Part shown: positions 29,806 through 41,765 of the stretch, piece after piece
Numbering within the stretch: the first letter of the stretch is position 1
Layout: each line of letters opens with the position of its first letter
Origin: Salvelinus alpinus
Lineage: Eukaryota; Chordata; Actinopteri; Salmoniformes; Salmonidae
Length of the DNA: 64,000 nt
NCBI RefSeq assembly: GCF_045679555.1
Contig: NC_092091.1
Coordinates: 66,109,291 to 66,173,290, forward strand
Reading direction: 5' to 3'
Made by a program: the position numbers and the translations under genes
Notes under the pieces: model-generated
Database searches by the model: none
What the model was told of the DNA's origin: nothing
What the model saw: only the letters and a program-made list of their open reading frames with translations

Positions 29806-30474
29806 TGTTGAGACCTCAAAACTAGCATGTTGTCGTTCTCTACTGGCCTAGCGTGATATCGCAGTCCTTTATTTGATACATTATAACAACATTTAATAAA
29901 CTCAGGAAGTGTTTGCTACATTGTATGATATAGTATTGTTATGCTACAATATTGATATTTATATCCTGATCCTACTGTATCCACTACAATAGCTGCTGCT
30001 TCTGCAAAAGCTAATGAGGATCCAAATAAACAATTAAACACACCCACTTTGACAGTTATCTCAGTTCATACGCTCACATGAATGATTGACATTCAGTCTG
30101 ACACATATTGTGTTGTATGTCTGAAATTCTGTAAATAAATATATAATAATATTATATAATTCATATATGATTTATAATAATATGAATCTCTGTTCCAGAA
30201 TGAATGAATATATGCATAAACATGTAACCGAGTATAAAATATTAATTAGATCAGCCACTGGTTTTGACTGTGGCAGTGAAATATGATGCACCAACACTTT
30301 CATAAATTAACAAAATTCAACTTACAGTCACTGTCTGTGGAGAAATTAGCAGTCATATGAGCAGACCCATAATAACATAAATAACTTCAACCGAAATAAT
30401 CACTCACATATTCATGATGAAGGAAAGACTATTCTCCTGAATTCCGAGAAAATAAACATAATATTGACTTAACT
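29806..30474. other. RPS3A upstream spacer
   Basis: AT-rich, no gene. A short LINE/SINE-like end (GCAAAAGCTAATGAGGATCC, 30006-30025) and A/T-only stretches near 30137-30180. Confidence 0.45.
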
Positions 30475-30652
30475 CAGTGTTTTCCAAACTCGGTCCTGGG
30501 GACCCCAGGGTATGCATGTTATAGTTTTGGCCTAGCACTACACAGCTGATTCAAATAATCATAATGTAATGATGCGTTGATTATTTGAATCAGATGTGTA
30601 GTGCTAGGGCTTAAAAACAAAACATGCATCCCTTGGAGTTTGGAAAACACTG
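30475..30652. mobile_element. hAT MITE with perfect 8-bp target-site duplication
   Basis: 178-bp palindromic element with termini CAGTGTTTTCCAAACTC and GAGTTTGGAAAACACTG (perfect 17-bp inverted repeat). Flanked by ACTTAACT at 30467-30474 and again at 30653-30660. The 8-bp duplication and CA..TG ends are hAT hallmarks. Confidence 0.88.
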
Positions 30653-31059
30653 ACTTAACTATTCACAACATGTTATGTTAAACTACATCTTATATGCATG
30701 TTATTATGTTAAACTATATCTTATATGCATATTATTAAGTTAAACTATATGTTATATGCATGTATATTACTCAATACTCTGCACTGTATTACACTATTCA
30801 GTCAACCAAGTACGCTGCGTGACAGTCAGCCCTAACATGCTGTATTAATGAACCAACAAGTGAATATTTAATGAAGAAAACAGGTTGAACCTGAATCTCA
30901 AACCGTTAACATTCCATGCAGGTGTGTCTTGCCTCCTCCCGTTATTAGGACACTGATACAACTGTGTCATTACAGGGTTAGGAATGATGCCTAGCTGGGC
31001 TGAACCTGGTGACAATGTAAACATTGACATACATTCATTCTAGACCTACATTGTGTCTA

Positions 31060-31210
31060 CACTCTTAGAAAAAAGGGTTCCAAAAGGGTTCTTCATGGAA
31101 CCCAAAAGAGTTCTACATGGAACCAAAAAAGGTTATTCAAAGGGTTCTCTTATGGGGACAGCCAAAGAACCCTTTTAAGTTCTAGATAGCACTCTTTTTC
31201 TAAAATTCTA
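31060..31210. mobile_element. Palindromic fish MITE (GGGTTC family)
   Basis: Begins CACTCTTAGAAAAAAGGGTT and ends CACTCTTTTTCTAAAA, with internal GGTTC/GAACC repeats forming a foldback. Family assigned by appearance only. Confidence 0.6.
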
Positions 31211-31494
31211 TACAGTATCTGAAAGGTACTCTTTAATGTTCAACATATGTCCTAATGTTGGTGAGGCCTAATTTGGCCAAATCCCTCATATGTACAGTAT
31301 GCATAAATCATATACATTGTATAAATGAGTCTGTGAATGTGCATGTTAGAGACATGTTGTAACACCTAGTGAAGATTAATTTAAATAGAATTAATAACAT
31401 TCCTGTCATCTCCTTGTCAGGGATAATCCCTGATCAGGAGAATGGAAGTGGGGGTCTTTAAAGCTCAACAACCATCCAACATGGATTAAGTTCT

Positions 31495-31600
31495 TATCTT
31501 GTCACTGAAAACGTTTTGAACCCCTCACCTGGCTTTAAAATCAGCAGGCGCCCAAAAAGGTCTTACTCTGGTCACTGAAAACGTTTTGACCTTCTCGCCT
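31495..31600. repeat. 71-bp-spaced direct repeat
   Basis: GTCACTGAAAACGTTTTGA occurs at 31500-31518 and about 71 bp later, with similar flanks (TCTTA.C..G before, CCTC.CCTGG after). Confidence 0.6.
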
Positions 31601-32088
31601 GGTTGATGTCAACAACCAAAATCAAGAGAGGTGCAGCATCCTCTTCTCTCACAACATGCCTCCAAAAAACCTTATCTTGATTGCCTGCCATATTGCCTAC
31701 CTTCTGTAGCACGCTGCTAAAAATCAGCCTCCTATTCAGAAAGGCATCATCCTCATCATCATCATCACAAGGATAAATTTACGCACTGGGCACACACTGG
31801 TTGAATCAACGTTGCTTGCTTTCCAAACTGTACATTTTTCCCACGATTATATTTTGAAATTTGCAAAAGGCAAACCGACAGCCGCATAGAATATAATCCA
31901 TAGATGGCAGTTCCCATTTAAATCAGGACTGGCAGCCAATGATAGTGTAGCCATGAGTTTAACACTCAAATTGCCAGGGTAAGAGGTTCCAAATCCCTTT
32001 TATGGATTATATGTCTATGGCCACAATGCAACAAGCTGTACATTTGGCGTGCATACTGGCCAAATTGCGGCCTCCAGACTGTAGGCAA

Positions 32089-32297
32089 CCGGTAACTGCC
32101 AAAATAAAGGAAACACTTGAGTAAGTGAGGGATACAAAGTGTATGTTATGGTGTGTGGGGTGCATTTTCCTGGCATGGTTTATGTCCACTTGTAGAATCT
32201 ATGCCAAGGCGCATTGAAGCTGTTCTGGCAGCTTGTGGTGACCCAATACCCTAAGACACTTTATGCTGGTGTTTCCTTTATTTTGTCAGTTACCTGT
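32089..32297. mobile_element. Tc1-like MITE
   Basis: Inverted termini GTAACTGCCAAAATAAAGGA (left) and TCCTTTATTTTGTCAGTTAC (right) around about 150 bp; resembles a common fish Tc1/mariner derivative. Confidence 0.65.
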
Positions 32298-33453
32298 ATG
32301 CACTTTTGATACAATTTAATCCACAGTTATTTTTTTGAAACTATTGATACTCTGTGGCTAAATTATGCTATCTGGGGTATTTTGAACATTGAGAGCAGGC
32401 TCCTGTGGATGGATAAAAAAATAAAATAAAATGTTTTTTTGGGCTCTTGGGCCCAGCCCCTGACTCACGCAATTGACCAGTCACATTTATTTATTATGCA
32501 TTTTTTTATTAATCGGTTACCCAATCATGGCAGGGCCCCCCAGTTACCCACGTGGGCCTCATACCTCCTCTCCTCCCCCCATCTGATGATTAGTAGAGCG
32601 GCAGCAGCAGGTTGTCTACATCCATTGAGAGAGGGGTCCTGAATCCTCCTGTGGTTGGCGGTTGCAGTAAAAAATATATAATATATACTGTATATATGCT
32701 TCTTGGGCCCCCCACTGGCCTGGGCCCAGGGGCTTCAGCCCCGGTAACCCTTGCATTAAACCGGCCCTGTCCATGTCATTTCAACAAAATGACATTGAAC
32801 CAAAGTGAAATAGACCTTGAATTGACATCTGTGCCCAGTGGGTAGTCTCTGGAGAGACATGTGTAATTCCCTCTTGTCATCATAATGCAACAGCCTTCAC
32901 TCAGCTTAGTTTTCTGATCGAATCTGCCCCATGGGGGGTTCAAAGTAAATCCAAGCTTCACGCAGAATACATTTCTTAAAGAAAACAGTCAAGAGGATGT
33001 GTGTTCGAACCGTATGGTTTTAGCAGCCTTTATTTGTTCAGGATATAAAAAAATATATATAAAAAAAATTCCCTCAGGTATTGATTTGGAAGGATATAAT
33101 GAATGTTCATCCAATCAAAAGATGACAGGACTTTGACACAAAGCTGTGTGAGTAGCTGAATTCATTAATGCGTTGTGGAACACAAAAGACAAAACAAGAA
33201 AAGAAAATGTTGTAAATTAAATGTGCATTTAATTTACATCATCAAGGTTGCAGTTCAACAGCCCACTATGAAATACAAGTTACTATATCAACACTCTCTC
33301 TTACTTTCATTTTGTAGGTTACCCCAGGTAAGTCAGTGCAAAAGTGTCTTGACTTGAACCCACTCAACGTAGCCTGCATGTAAATTAAAGCATTGCACTG
33401 TAGTAAGCACTTATATTTCAGGTCACTGCTACTGAGACCAACCTTGACTTTGT
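32298..33453. other. Spacer, unassigned
   Basis: No gene. An AT run near 32674-32697 and A/T-only runs near 33045-33068. Confidence 0.4.
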
Positions 33454-33581
33454 CTACGTCCCAAATGGAACCCTATTCCCTTTACAGTGCACTTCTTTTG
33501 ATCAGAGCCCCCTATTCCCCATTGGGCTCTGGTCAAATGTAGCGCACATTAAAAGGAACAGGGTGCAATTTGGGACGCAAC
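33454..33581. mobile_element. Palindromic MITE of the CCCAAATGG family, copy 1
   Basis: ACGTCCCAAATGGAACCCTA at the left, complement TGCAATTTGGGACGC at the right; inverted core CAGAGCCC/GGGCTCTGG. Confidence 0.7.
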
Positions 33582-33711
33582 CATTGTCTGATGCTGGAAC
33601 TCAACTGACTGCTTTGTGTCCCAGTGTCCCCAGGGAGAGGGACTGCTTGTGAGGTCAAAAGAATTGTGGCGCTGCCTGACTCCTTGGCAACAGCACTAGA
33701 ACTGCGTCCTA

Positions 33712-33819
33712 AAATGGCACATTATTCCCCACACAGTGCACTCCTTTTGACGAGAGCCTTATGGGCCCTGGTCAAAAGTAGTGCACTATATAGGGAATAA
33801 TGTGCCATTTAGGATGCAG
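33712..33819. mobile_element. Palindromic MITE of the CCCAAATGG family, copy 2
   Basis: CTGCGTCCTAAAATGGCAC to GTGCCATTTAGGATGCAG, with the typical AGTGCACT core. Only 130 bp from copy 1. Confidence 0.72.
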
Positions 33820-35084
33820 CTTAGGACTGGGAGCCATCCCACATCCCACTGAGCAACTGAAGTCATCCTGTATCAGAGCCTCCTAGGAGATGAGAGGAGA
33901 CACACATCCTTATGATGCAATAACGATCTTTGTTCAAATACATTGCATTTGATCTTTGATTACATTTCAATCATACATAGGCTGTTCAATATACGTAGGC
34001 TAAATGAAATAGAAACCTATCTGACAATGTATCTATTTGGTCTCATAAACGTCTTATTAAACAAGTTTCAAGTTTTAATGTCACGTGCACAATTACAATG
34101 CAATGCCTTTCTTGCAACATGGGTCAGTGACTGGAAGAGGCAGGAGAAGCATCGCTGTCACATCGTTTTAATGTCTGGTTTCTATCACCTCCGGTTGCAT
34201 TGCAGCTGTCAATGTTCCACTGCATGGACTGTAGAGAGAAGCATCACAATTTACATATCTCATGTGAATATGACTTACTTTTTTTTTTTTTTTTTTTACA
34301 GCAGGGCATTATTATGTCTACTCTTATTTTTAGCAATAATATAAACATGTTTACAAATGTTTCCCCTTCTATACAACTGTAACCATGGTTGCATAATGTG
34401 GGTAGATAATGCCTAAAGTCTGCCTATAGGAAAAAAGAAACAACCATTATTGACAACCATTATTACAGCCTAATCCTTAGAGTTTTTATATGCAATTTGT
34501 TTAATGCAAAATCTCTGGTATGTCTTTGATAGCACAGCAGTAGATGACTCCTGACTCGAGCAAGTATCTTCCTCTTGCCTTTAGCCGTCTCTGCATTATA
34601 GGCCAACCAGCTGCAATATGAGGCGAAATTGTACACTAGACTCTAATCCTTTGGAACCGAATATTTGTGAATCCCTACTCGTTTCCTGCATTATAAGCCT
34701 CCCCTATGTCCCTGGCATGAACAAGTCCACAGCGCCATCCACCTGGGCTACACCTGAGACCATATCAACGCCTGAGACACCCTGTCGAAGTCACTCGATG
34801 CCCACTGCGCATGCTCCACTCATTACTGTTCTCTTAGAAGCAGGATATTATGCTGGCAGCACGATCGCGGATTTTTTTCCCCCGTAAATAAGAGTCCCCA
34901 TGTAAATACATGCTAAACTTTGGAAATATCGATACTGGAATGTTGAAAGCTATTGTGTAGGCTACATTTAAAGAAATACACGTTTAATAAAATACAAATA
35001 TATGTTATTGGAATTATTCAATAGAGTCTGCAAAACTTAAATTGGTCTCTTGTGCTAGGCAATGGGTACTTTTTGGGTTGTAGA
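33820..35084. other. Spacer upstream of LRBA
   Basis: No gene. A 19-T run at about 34281-34299; a short retroelement-like piece near 34063-34110 (CAAGTTTTAATGTCACGTGC). Confidence 0.4.
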
Positions 35085-35455
35085 GAAAAAACGTTACTAC
35101 CTGTCTCATATAAACTGTGGTGGGAAATACTCAGTCGCATCTCTACTAACCAAATATAATTAGCTTTGGCGGTGGACTGTGTCGCACAGCCTGCTGCTGG
35201 CTTTTCACTCCACCCCCCCATAGCTCCCAATGCAGTACACTGTTGTAGACTCTACATGGGATACATATTGGCTTGTAAAGATTACTTTTCTACCTGCCTC
35301 AGATAAAGTGTGGTGTGAAATACTCAGTAAATACTCAGCCAGCAGCAGACTGTGTGACACAGTCCCCTTTAAAAAGGACACATATTTGGTCATTAGAGAC
35401 CCTACTGAGTATTTTCCACCCCACATTAGCTGAGACAGGTATAAAAGTTACCTCT
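35085..35455. repeat. Foldback repeat upstream of LRBA
   Basis: Arm 35085-35203 is an imperfect inverted copy of 35334-35455 (shared CAGCAGCAG.CTGTG.GACACAG and GAGACAGGTA). A third copy of TACCTG.CTCA.ATAAA.TGTGG in direct orientation lies near 35291-35328. Confidence 0.65.
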
Positions 35456-35679
35456 ACAGCACAATATTCTGTATGTGCTGGTGCTGTAGTTTATTATTAT
35501 TTTTTATTTCATAAATTACCTATTGCCTTTTCTTGTTGGCACAGTAAAAGTGGCCATTGATTCAAATGTAATATATTTTGAATTGTAATGTTTTGAAATG
35601 CGGGCTTTTATTTTAAAGGTTTCGTCGTTACCATACGAACATAACGTCATCATTTGTGCCGCTGGCAGAATACTGGTAT

Positions 35680-36411
35680 AATACTGTCATGGCGGGGAAG
35701 AGCTGTAGCAGCGGGTAAATCAGGAAGAGAAAGCGCTGTAAGTGGGTTAACACTGAAATTTGAACAAGTCTAGCAGTTTTTAGGGAAGGACCGAGTGGAT
35801 GACTGCTGTCCCTTGTCGAGCACCACTGGCGCTGTTGCTGTACTTGAGCCACGTTTAGGAGTTCTTGCTCATGACAGCACTACCTGTCAAGCCTGCTGTG
35901 ACAATAGCAAGTTCTACTGCTGTAGCCTGGCTGGACTAGTGAAGAAATGAAAGTCGCAGGTGCCTCTTCTATTTTGACAGAGGGGAGGAAGGGCAAGGTC
36001 TCTACGACTTGCCTTTAGAATCAAATCTTATTAAGCCGGTCCATTTTAGTGAACGGTTTTTGATGCATTATTTCATTCGCCTCCTTATCAAGTTTCCGAC
36101 CGGGGGAGAGGAGTTCTACATGGAAACGCAGTGACAACTCCAATGTCGCGGTGTCATCGGCTAGAAATCCAACTCTCGTGCGCCTGTGCCTTTCGCGGAA
36201 TACAAAACATACTTTGTTGACTCGAAGGCTTATTTTGGGAACTGTTTTGAATGGGGAGGGAAATATTTTCGTTGTTTACCTCCAGACTGTCGACATAGCT
36301 GGAAAGAGGATACCATTGTTTTTTTCTTTCACCGACTTTACTGTATCCAATTACCGCCTTTGGGGGTGAACAGGTGCCTTACCTGTTAACGCCACCTGTC
36401 CTCCTGTAGCA
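35680..36411 (+). promoter_or_regulatory. LRBA promoter/5'UTR region with possible noncoding first exon
   Basis: Unique-looking sequence upstream of the LRBA ATG. A donor-like GCGCT|GTAAGT at 35737/35738 and an acceptor-like CCTCCTGTAG ending at 36409, two bases before ATG, would allow a noncoding exon 1 plus a 5'UTR intron. A continuous 5'UTR is equally possible. A CRE-like AACGTCAT lies near 35643. Confidence 0.4.
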
Positions 36412-36594
36412 ATGGCTAGCGAGGAGACGCCTGGTGCTGGGCGACCAACCGGGCAAGGTGATGGAGCTGCGGCGGTGTCGCTCAACCCTGGGATCCCAAT
36501 CCGAGGAATCAAAATGAAGTTCGCTGTCCTAGCCGGCCTGGTGGATGTTGGGGAAGTTTCCAACCGGGACATTGTGGAGACCGTCTTCAACCTG
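36412..36594 (+). CDS. lrba: LRBA first coding exon (LPS-responsive beige-like anchor protein)
   Basis: LRBA is a very large (about 2,860 residues in human) BEACH/WD40 scaffold on endosomal and Golgi membranes that protects CTLA-4 from lysosomal degradation. Only the N-terminus is here: ATG at 36412 in a good Kozak context (AGCAATGG), 61 codons, donor GTAAGC. It opens MASEETPGAG; the second half reads LNPGIPIRGIKMKFAVLAGL and VGEVSNRDIVETVFNL, matching the conserved LRBA N-terminus while the first 25 residues are diverged. The next exon (expected to encode the GGQFDLEMNF-type block) was not found downstream, so the rest of the window is intron. Position next to RPS3A and SH3D19 agrees with the human locus. 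Confidence 0.93.
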
Positions 36595-37084
36595 GTAAGC
36601 TGATTATCGGAAGCCACACTCTATTCTAAATAGTCCCTGGAAACCGTCCATAGAGCAACGTGTAATATGATCCTCTGTCTACCAACCTGCCTTTTCTATT
36701 TTTCTGGTACACCTTAGGCTACCTCCTGGCCACAATATTTGTTTATAATGAAGGCTATATTGTGACTAGGCTACTTCATTATCTAGCCTACTATATGGTC
36801 CAATAGCTGAGTAACTTACATAATATTTACTTTCCATGATAAGGTAACTAGAGTAGTAGGCTATGCGGAACTAGGCTATAGCCTATTAGTTAGAAATGTG
36901 TGGGCTAATAGTGCATACGAGTTTTCTTTGTAGAATTTGTATGGTGATGGAAATGCTATATTGGTTTTACAAATCATTACTTGGAAAAGCTTTGTAACCA
37001 ACCAGCGAGGCATGATCACTTTTCACATTATTCATACAGGATGCAATGGGCATAGTCTTATCCTGTTCATAGTTTAGAAAAATT

Positions 37085-37810
37085 ATGTTTATAGACCTAC
37101 CTATTAGGTGTCGTAATACCCTTAAAACCTAGCGATCCAGGGAAATGGTTCCAATAGTTTTTTCCACCATCCGTTTTTTCCCATAGGGGATTTTAGAAAC
37201 ATTTAAAATAAGGGCTGTGTTTGGTGTAGGCTTACCCTGGCGTGACGTTTTGATAACCATGTAAATCTCTCTCGGACAACGTGTATCAATATATTCGGCT
37301 CTATTTACTCTCAGATTCGTATACATCATGCAAAACTACAAATCCCTGCAAGCTCCTGCACGTCATCTCAAGCTGACACCTTTGCTAACAGGTATTGTGT
37401 CAATTTAAAACGTGCACAAGACAGTTCACAGAATTGTCAATTTTTAAAGAAATATAGCCAATTTATTCAGTACTATATTTAGCTAACATTAGATAGTTAA
37501 TCCAGAGATTTGTCAGTCTTCTCCAGATCATCATGGCATTTGTAGTTCTTTATGATAGCCACATTAGCAGCTAATTAGCATTTCAGTTTTGGGTGGTAAA
37601 TACAGGTGAATATATTAATAAGTCACCTTGTCCTAGAGAGATTTACACGGTTATCAAAACGTCACGCCAAGGTAAGCCTTCATTAAACACAGCCCTCATT
37701 TGAAGTGTTTCTTAAATCCCCTATGGGAAAAATGAATGGTGGAAAAACGATTGGAACCGTTTCCCTGTTTGACCGCTAGATTTGATAGGTGTTATGACTC
37801 CTACTGTGGC
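37085..37810. mobile_element. DNA transposon remnant with long terminal inverted repeats
   Basis: Left arm about 37097-37290 and right arm about 37625-37805 are reverse complements at roughly 85% by eye: e.g. TGACGTTTTGATAACC versus GGTTATCAAAACGTCA and CCCATAGGGGATTT versus AAATCCCCTATGGG. The core of about 330 bp is unlike either arm. Confidence 0.72.
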
Positions 37811-38038
37811 ACTCTATAGGTACTAAAGTGACATCTTAGTGACACTTTAGTAACAGTTCTACAGTGGGAGTGTAATAGACACAAGTGCATACTTGTTGGA
37901 CTATAATTAAATGGGAAAAGGGCCTACATGATATCTCTCTGTCATGATTTCAGTTTGTTTAAAAGAGGTGTGTCATATTTCATGATAGTCTGCTCAAATT
38001 GCACAATATTATTCTAAGGTATCTCTGCAAGGTCTCGT

Positions 38039-38039
<1 letters not shown>

Positions 38040-38112
<73 letters not shown>

Positions 38113-38118
38113 TCTCTC
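38040..38118. repeat. (CT)n microsatellite
   Basis: About 39 CT units with one CTAT interruption. Confidence 0.95.
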
Positions 38119-38300
38119 GTTGGCTGCAGACATTGAGGCTCAGGTCTAGGAATGAATAACGCTAATAGAGGATAGGCTAGTGAGTTGCTGAAGCAGAGCG
38201 TGGAGGGTTAAGTGGAAAAAGAGCAGGAAAGGCTGGCAGTTAATGAGAACGGGAGGAAGAACTGGCAAAACTGCTTTGTCACTGTGGCAACACAATGGAG

Positions 38301-38331
38301 TCTCTCTCTCTCTCTCTCTCTCTTTCACACA

Positions 38332-38362
<31 letters not shown>

Positions 38363-38365
38363 CAG
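38301..38365. repeat. Compound (CT)n(CA)n microsatellite
   Basis: CT run followed directly by CA run with one CACCA break. Confidence 0.92.
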
Positions 38366-38932
38366 AGGCTCATCCCCAGTCATCACAGTAGGCTCCATCA
38401 CACCTACTGGGATGGATGCGGTCGGTGGGGCACGGCGGCACTGTAACCTCCCTGCCTCCCCACTTGAACACTAAACTCCCTCATGGAGTCAGCCAGTCAG
38501 CCCTCACCCTCAGGTAGCCATGAGGAAAGTGGATAAGTGTCTGGCTGCTGGAACAATGCCTTAGCATTTAGAATGATGTTTCAAATGTCATGCCAAATAT
38601 AGAAACCCAAGCATGATTTTTTTGGGGGGGGGCGGGGTGTCAAACATTTTCTGTCGTTCATGTCTTTCAGTTGAACAATATCACAGTGGTACTAGTTTTA
38701 TGCACCGTCGTGTTTCCGAGCTCTGTTTTCAGCTTTGTGCTGCTGGCCTGCACGGTGTGCGATAAACCCAGAAATATTATGCCTCCAGCAACGTGTCTAT
38801 TATAAAGTGCATATTCATGATAGTTTCTTTATCCAGAGAGGAGAAGACACAATTGCAGTACACAGAAATGAGCAGTAGAGACAACCTGCCAGGTCTCCAA
38901 TGTGCCAGAGTGAGGGGATCTCTCAGGCTGTG

Positions 38933-39050
38933 GCGCATCCCAAATGGCACCCTATTCCCTACATTCTGCACTACTTTTGACCAGAGCCATATTGGACCTA
39001 GGTCAAAATTAGTGCACTATATAGGGAATAGGGTGCCATTTGGGATACAA
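38933..39050. mobile_element. Palindromic MITE of the CCCAAATGG family, copy 3
   Basis: GCATCCCAAATGGCACCCTA to GGGTGCCATTTGGGATAC with AGTGCACTATATAGGGAATA near the right arm. Confidence 0.75.
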
Positions 39051-39981
39051 CGGGAGTCCCTGGGCCTACTGATGCATTTGTACCCGACCTGTCTTCCCTC
39101 CATTCCCTCTTGTTTGTTTAGCATGGTCAATGTCATTTGAGGTTTTTGAGACATGGCACTTTGCATTTCATGCTCTGTGCTCTTCTTTCTGATCTCTCCT
39201 TCTACTCTCTCTCTCTCTCTCTCTCATGGATTTATCATAATGGCTGGAACCTTCTCTCTCCAGAAGTGGCTAATTTGCAGTCGCTCTGCGGATGACTCAC
39301 ACCCCCATTGTTAGGTCAAAGGCAAAATGAATTTTTCCTCAAACAAATCCCTCTCAAATGAATAGGATATCCAGCCAGACTTAGGACAGCGCAAAGGATC
39401 ATGGGTAGCGTAACATTCTGAATTAGGGCTGTCCCCGACTAAAAAAAATCTTGGTCTACCTAGAGTCGTCTGTTCTTTAGACTAATCGATTTGTCAACAT
39501 TTTTAAACGTGTATTTTTCCATATGTAGACACATCCTATGTGTTTTAATCAAATAAACTATATGCACGGAGCTTATCTGCTGCTTTAAGCGCACTGTTTG
39601 ATGAAATAATTAAGACACACAAATGACTAGAGAGAGCCAACCTAATTGATTTGTTTGTGCTCAGACTTGCTGTGCTGTGTTAAAAAAGGACAGTGAGTGA
39701 CTGTGACTAGCATCCATTGTCTCTCTTCTCGATGCTGCAGTGACCACTACTGAACTTCAATAGTGTTTATCCTGCTGTCCATGTTGCTGAAGCTGCAACA
39801 TAATTACAGACATTTCTGACTGAAAAGTTCTATTACCAAAATCCCTCATTCGTTTAGGAAAAACATTCCCTATTCCCTCAACTAGTGATGCACCGATATG
39901 ACATTTTTGGCCGAGACCGATATTTAAAATTTTAGCGGTCTTTTAAGCATTCTAGTACAGTTAAATAGTTAACATACACAC

Positions 39982-40182
39982 ATGGGCGCAGCAGTCTAAG
40001 GCACTGCATCTCAGTGCAAGAGGCGTTTCTGGTTCGAATCCAGGCTGTATCACATCCGGACGTGATTGGGAGTCCCATAGGGCAGCGCACAGTTGGCCCA
40101 GCGTTGTCCGGGTTTAGCCGGGGTAGGCCGCCATTGTAAATAAGAATTTGTTCTTAACTGACTTGCCTAGTTAAATAAAGGT
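39982..40182 (+). mobile_element. tRNA-derived SINE (tRNA-Leu-like head)
   Basis: A box GGGCGCAGCAGTCTAAG, B box GGTTCGAATCC, body GATTGGGAGTCCCATAGGGC and tail TTAACTGACTTGCCTAGTTA with AATAAAGGTT end. Short ACACAC repeats lie on both sides. Confidence 0.85.
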
Positions 40183-40335
40183 TACACACACACCACACTG
40201 ATCAAAATTTATTTTGTTGGCATTTACGCATGTCCCCATTACCAGTAAAACATAATCAAAACCTAATTCTTTCACTTACTTGCTGTGCTGTTTCATTGTT
40301 CATTTGTTCAGTCATTTCATTCTCAACCAGGATTT

Positions 40336-41347
40336 CTATGGAACGCCGTTTGGGTCTTTGCGTGTCAAAAAATATACTATTTAACACTATTTGACGTGTC
40401 AAGTAAGCTTGTTGACCAATCAGGACCTGAATATCTGCACATCACATAATAATTGAACGCGTTCATACATGTTTTACGTGTTGATTACTCTCACTTGTAT
40501 TTCATATGTCACAACAATTCATCGATACGTATGCTATGATGCTGGTAAAGTTGTCTCGCACACCTACAGTGCTGGTCAAAAAATAGCTAGCTAGCTCATG
40601 GATGCAAACAATGTTCTTCCCCAAAAACATGGCAAACGACATCTGTTTCAGTAGCTATATAGTTAGCTAGCTAACTATATAGCTAGGTGTCGTCATCTAA
40701 AATAACTCAAATTTATATGACCGTTCTTATTTGATTAATGGTGGTCAGAAGCTAGCAACAATAAGGATTAGCCGCATTAGTGGACTTTGCGGTTATCCTT
40801 CAAAATAAAATATGGCATAGTTCTACTATTTGCATCACTGTCAATGACATACTTTTATTTTGAAGGCAAACCGCAAATTACACTATTGTGCCTAATCCTT
40901 TTTGTGGCTAGCTTCACAACCCGTTCCGGTCGAGCCTTTCTAGCCAGATGAAGCTAGCTGGCTGCTTATAATGTTAGCTTTGGGCAACAGGGTTAAGTAG
41001 GTGGCTAGCTATTTATTTTCATGAACTGAAGTTCAATTTCAATAGGCGAAGAAGTGGAAACCTAGCTAATACTTATTCACAAGGATTCCTAAATAATTGC
41101 TAAGAATTATCAAAATAACTGCAGTTTTTACTGGTCATTGTTTTCAGGCTGGTTGTATTGGTGCTAGCTAGGTACCAAGCTAAAGCTAGCTACCCCAGAT
41201 TTTGCGGTCCAACAAATGATGCTTTATTACCAATGCGGTATTGTAAACACATCGTTCGTGGCCGGTGTTTGCATACTTTTTTTGTACAGCTTTGACAGTG
41301 CTACTGTATCTATTTTGACATGCAAAGATCCAAACGGCGTTCCATAG
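40336..41347. mobile_element. About 1-kb segment with 35-40 bp inverted ends
   Basis: CTATGGAACGCCGTTTGG at 40336 and CCAAACGGCGTTCCATAG ending at 41347 are perfect complements, continuing as TCTTTGCGTGTCAAAA / TTTTGACATGCAAAGA. Inside is a second palindrome (40745-40812 with 40853-40920). No target duplication seen. Confidence 0.7.
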
Positions 41348-41765
41348 TATGTATGTCATGAAGCTAGTGACACTATTACTGTGTAACTCTGGTAGGGCAA
41401 CATCGGAAAAATAGAGCACTTGGTAGTGTTTACCGGTGCAGAGAACGGTTGATTGTCAAGGGCAATGAATTCCATTATCTTGGTTTTAATGGATTTCGCC
41501 TTTGAGTTGTCTCTCTGAATTTTTTTTACTCTTTCAAATGACTGCTTGACTTGTTGACTGCTCGATCCACACAGCAGACATTGTGGGCTAGTTTAGGAAT
41601 GCTGTGTTGCACGTATATGGCAAAATTTGACGTGGCGTCATTACGTCATGTACCTTCGTTATATAGGTATGCACCCAGCTTTGACATCGGTTTTGCACAT
41701 CGGCATTAAACTAGACATCCGATTCCGATATGTTCACCGATATATCGTGCACAACTACCCTCAAC

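Larger units (their letters stand above)
39883..41757. mobile_element. hAT element with perfect 8-bp target-site duplication, non-autonomous
   Basis: Left end TAGTGATGCACCGATATGAC, right end ATATATCGTGCACAACTA (inverted, imperfect). CCCTCAAC flanks it at 39875-39882 and 41758-41765. Length 1,875 bp with no transposase ORF. Contains a SINE (39982-40182) and an inverted-repeat segment (40336-41347). Confidence 0.85.
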
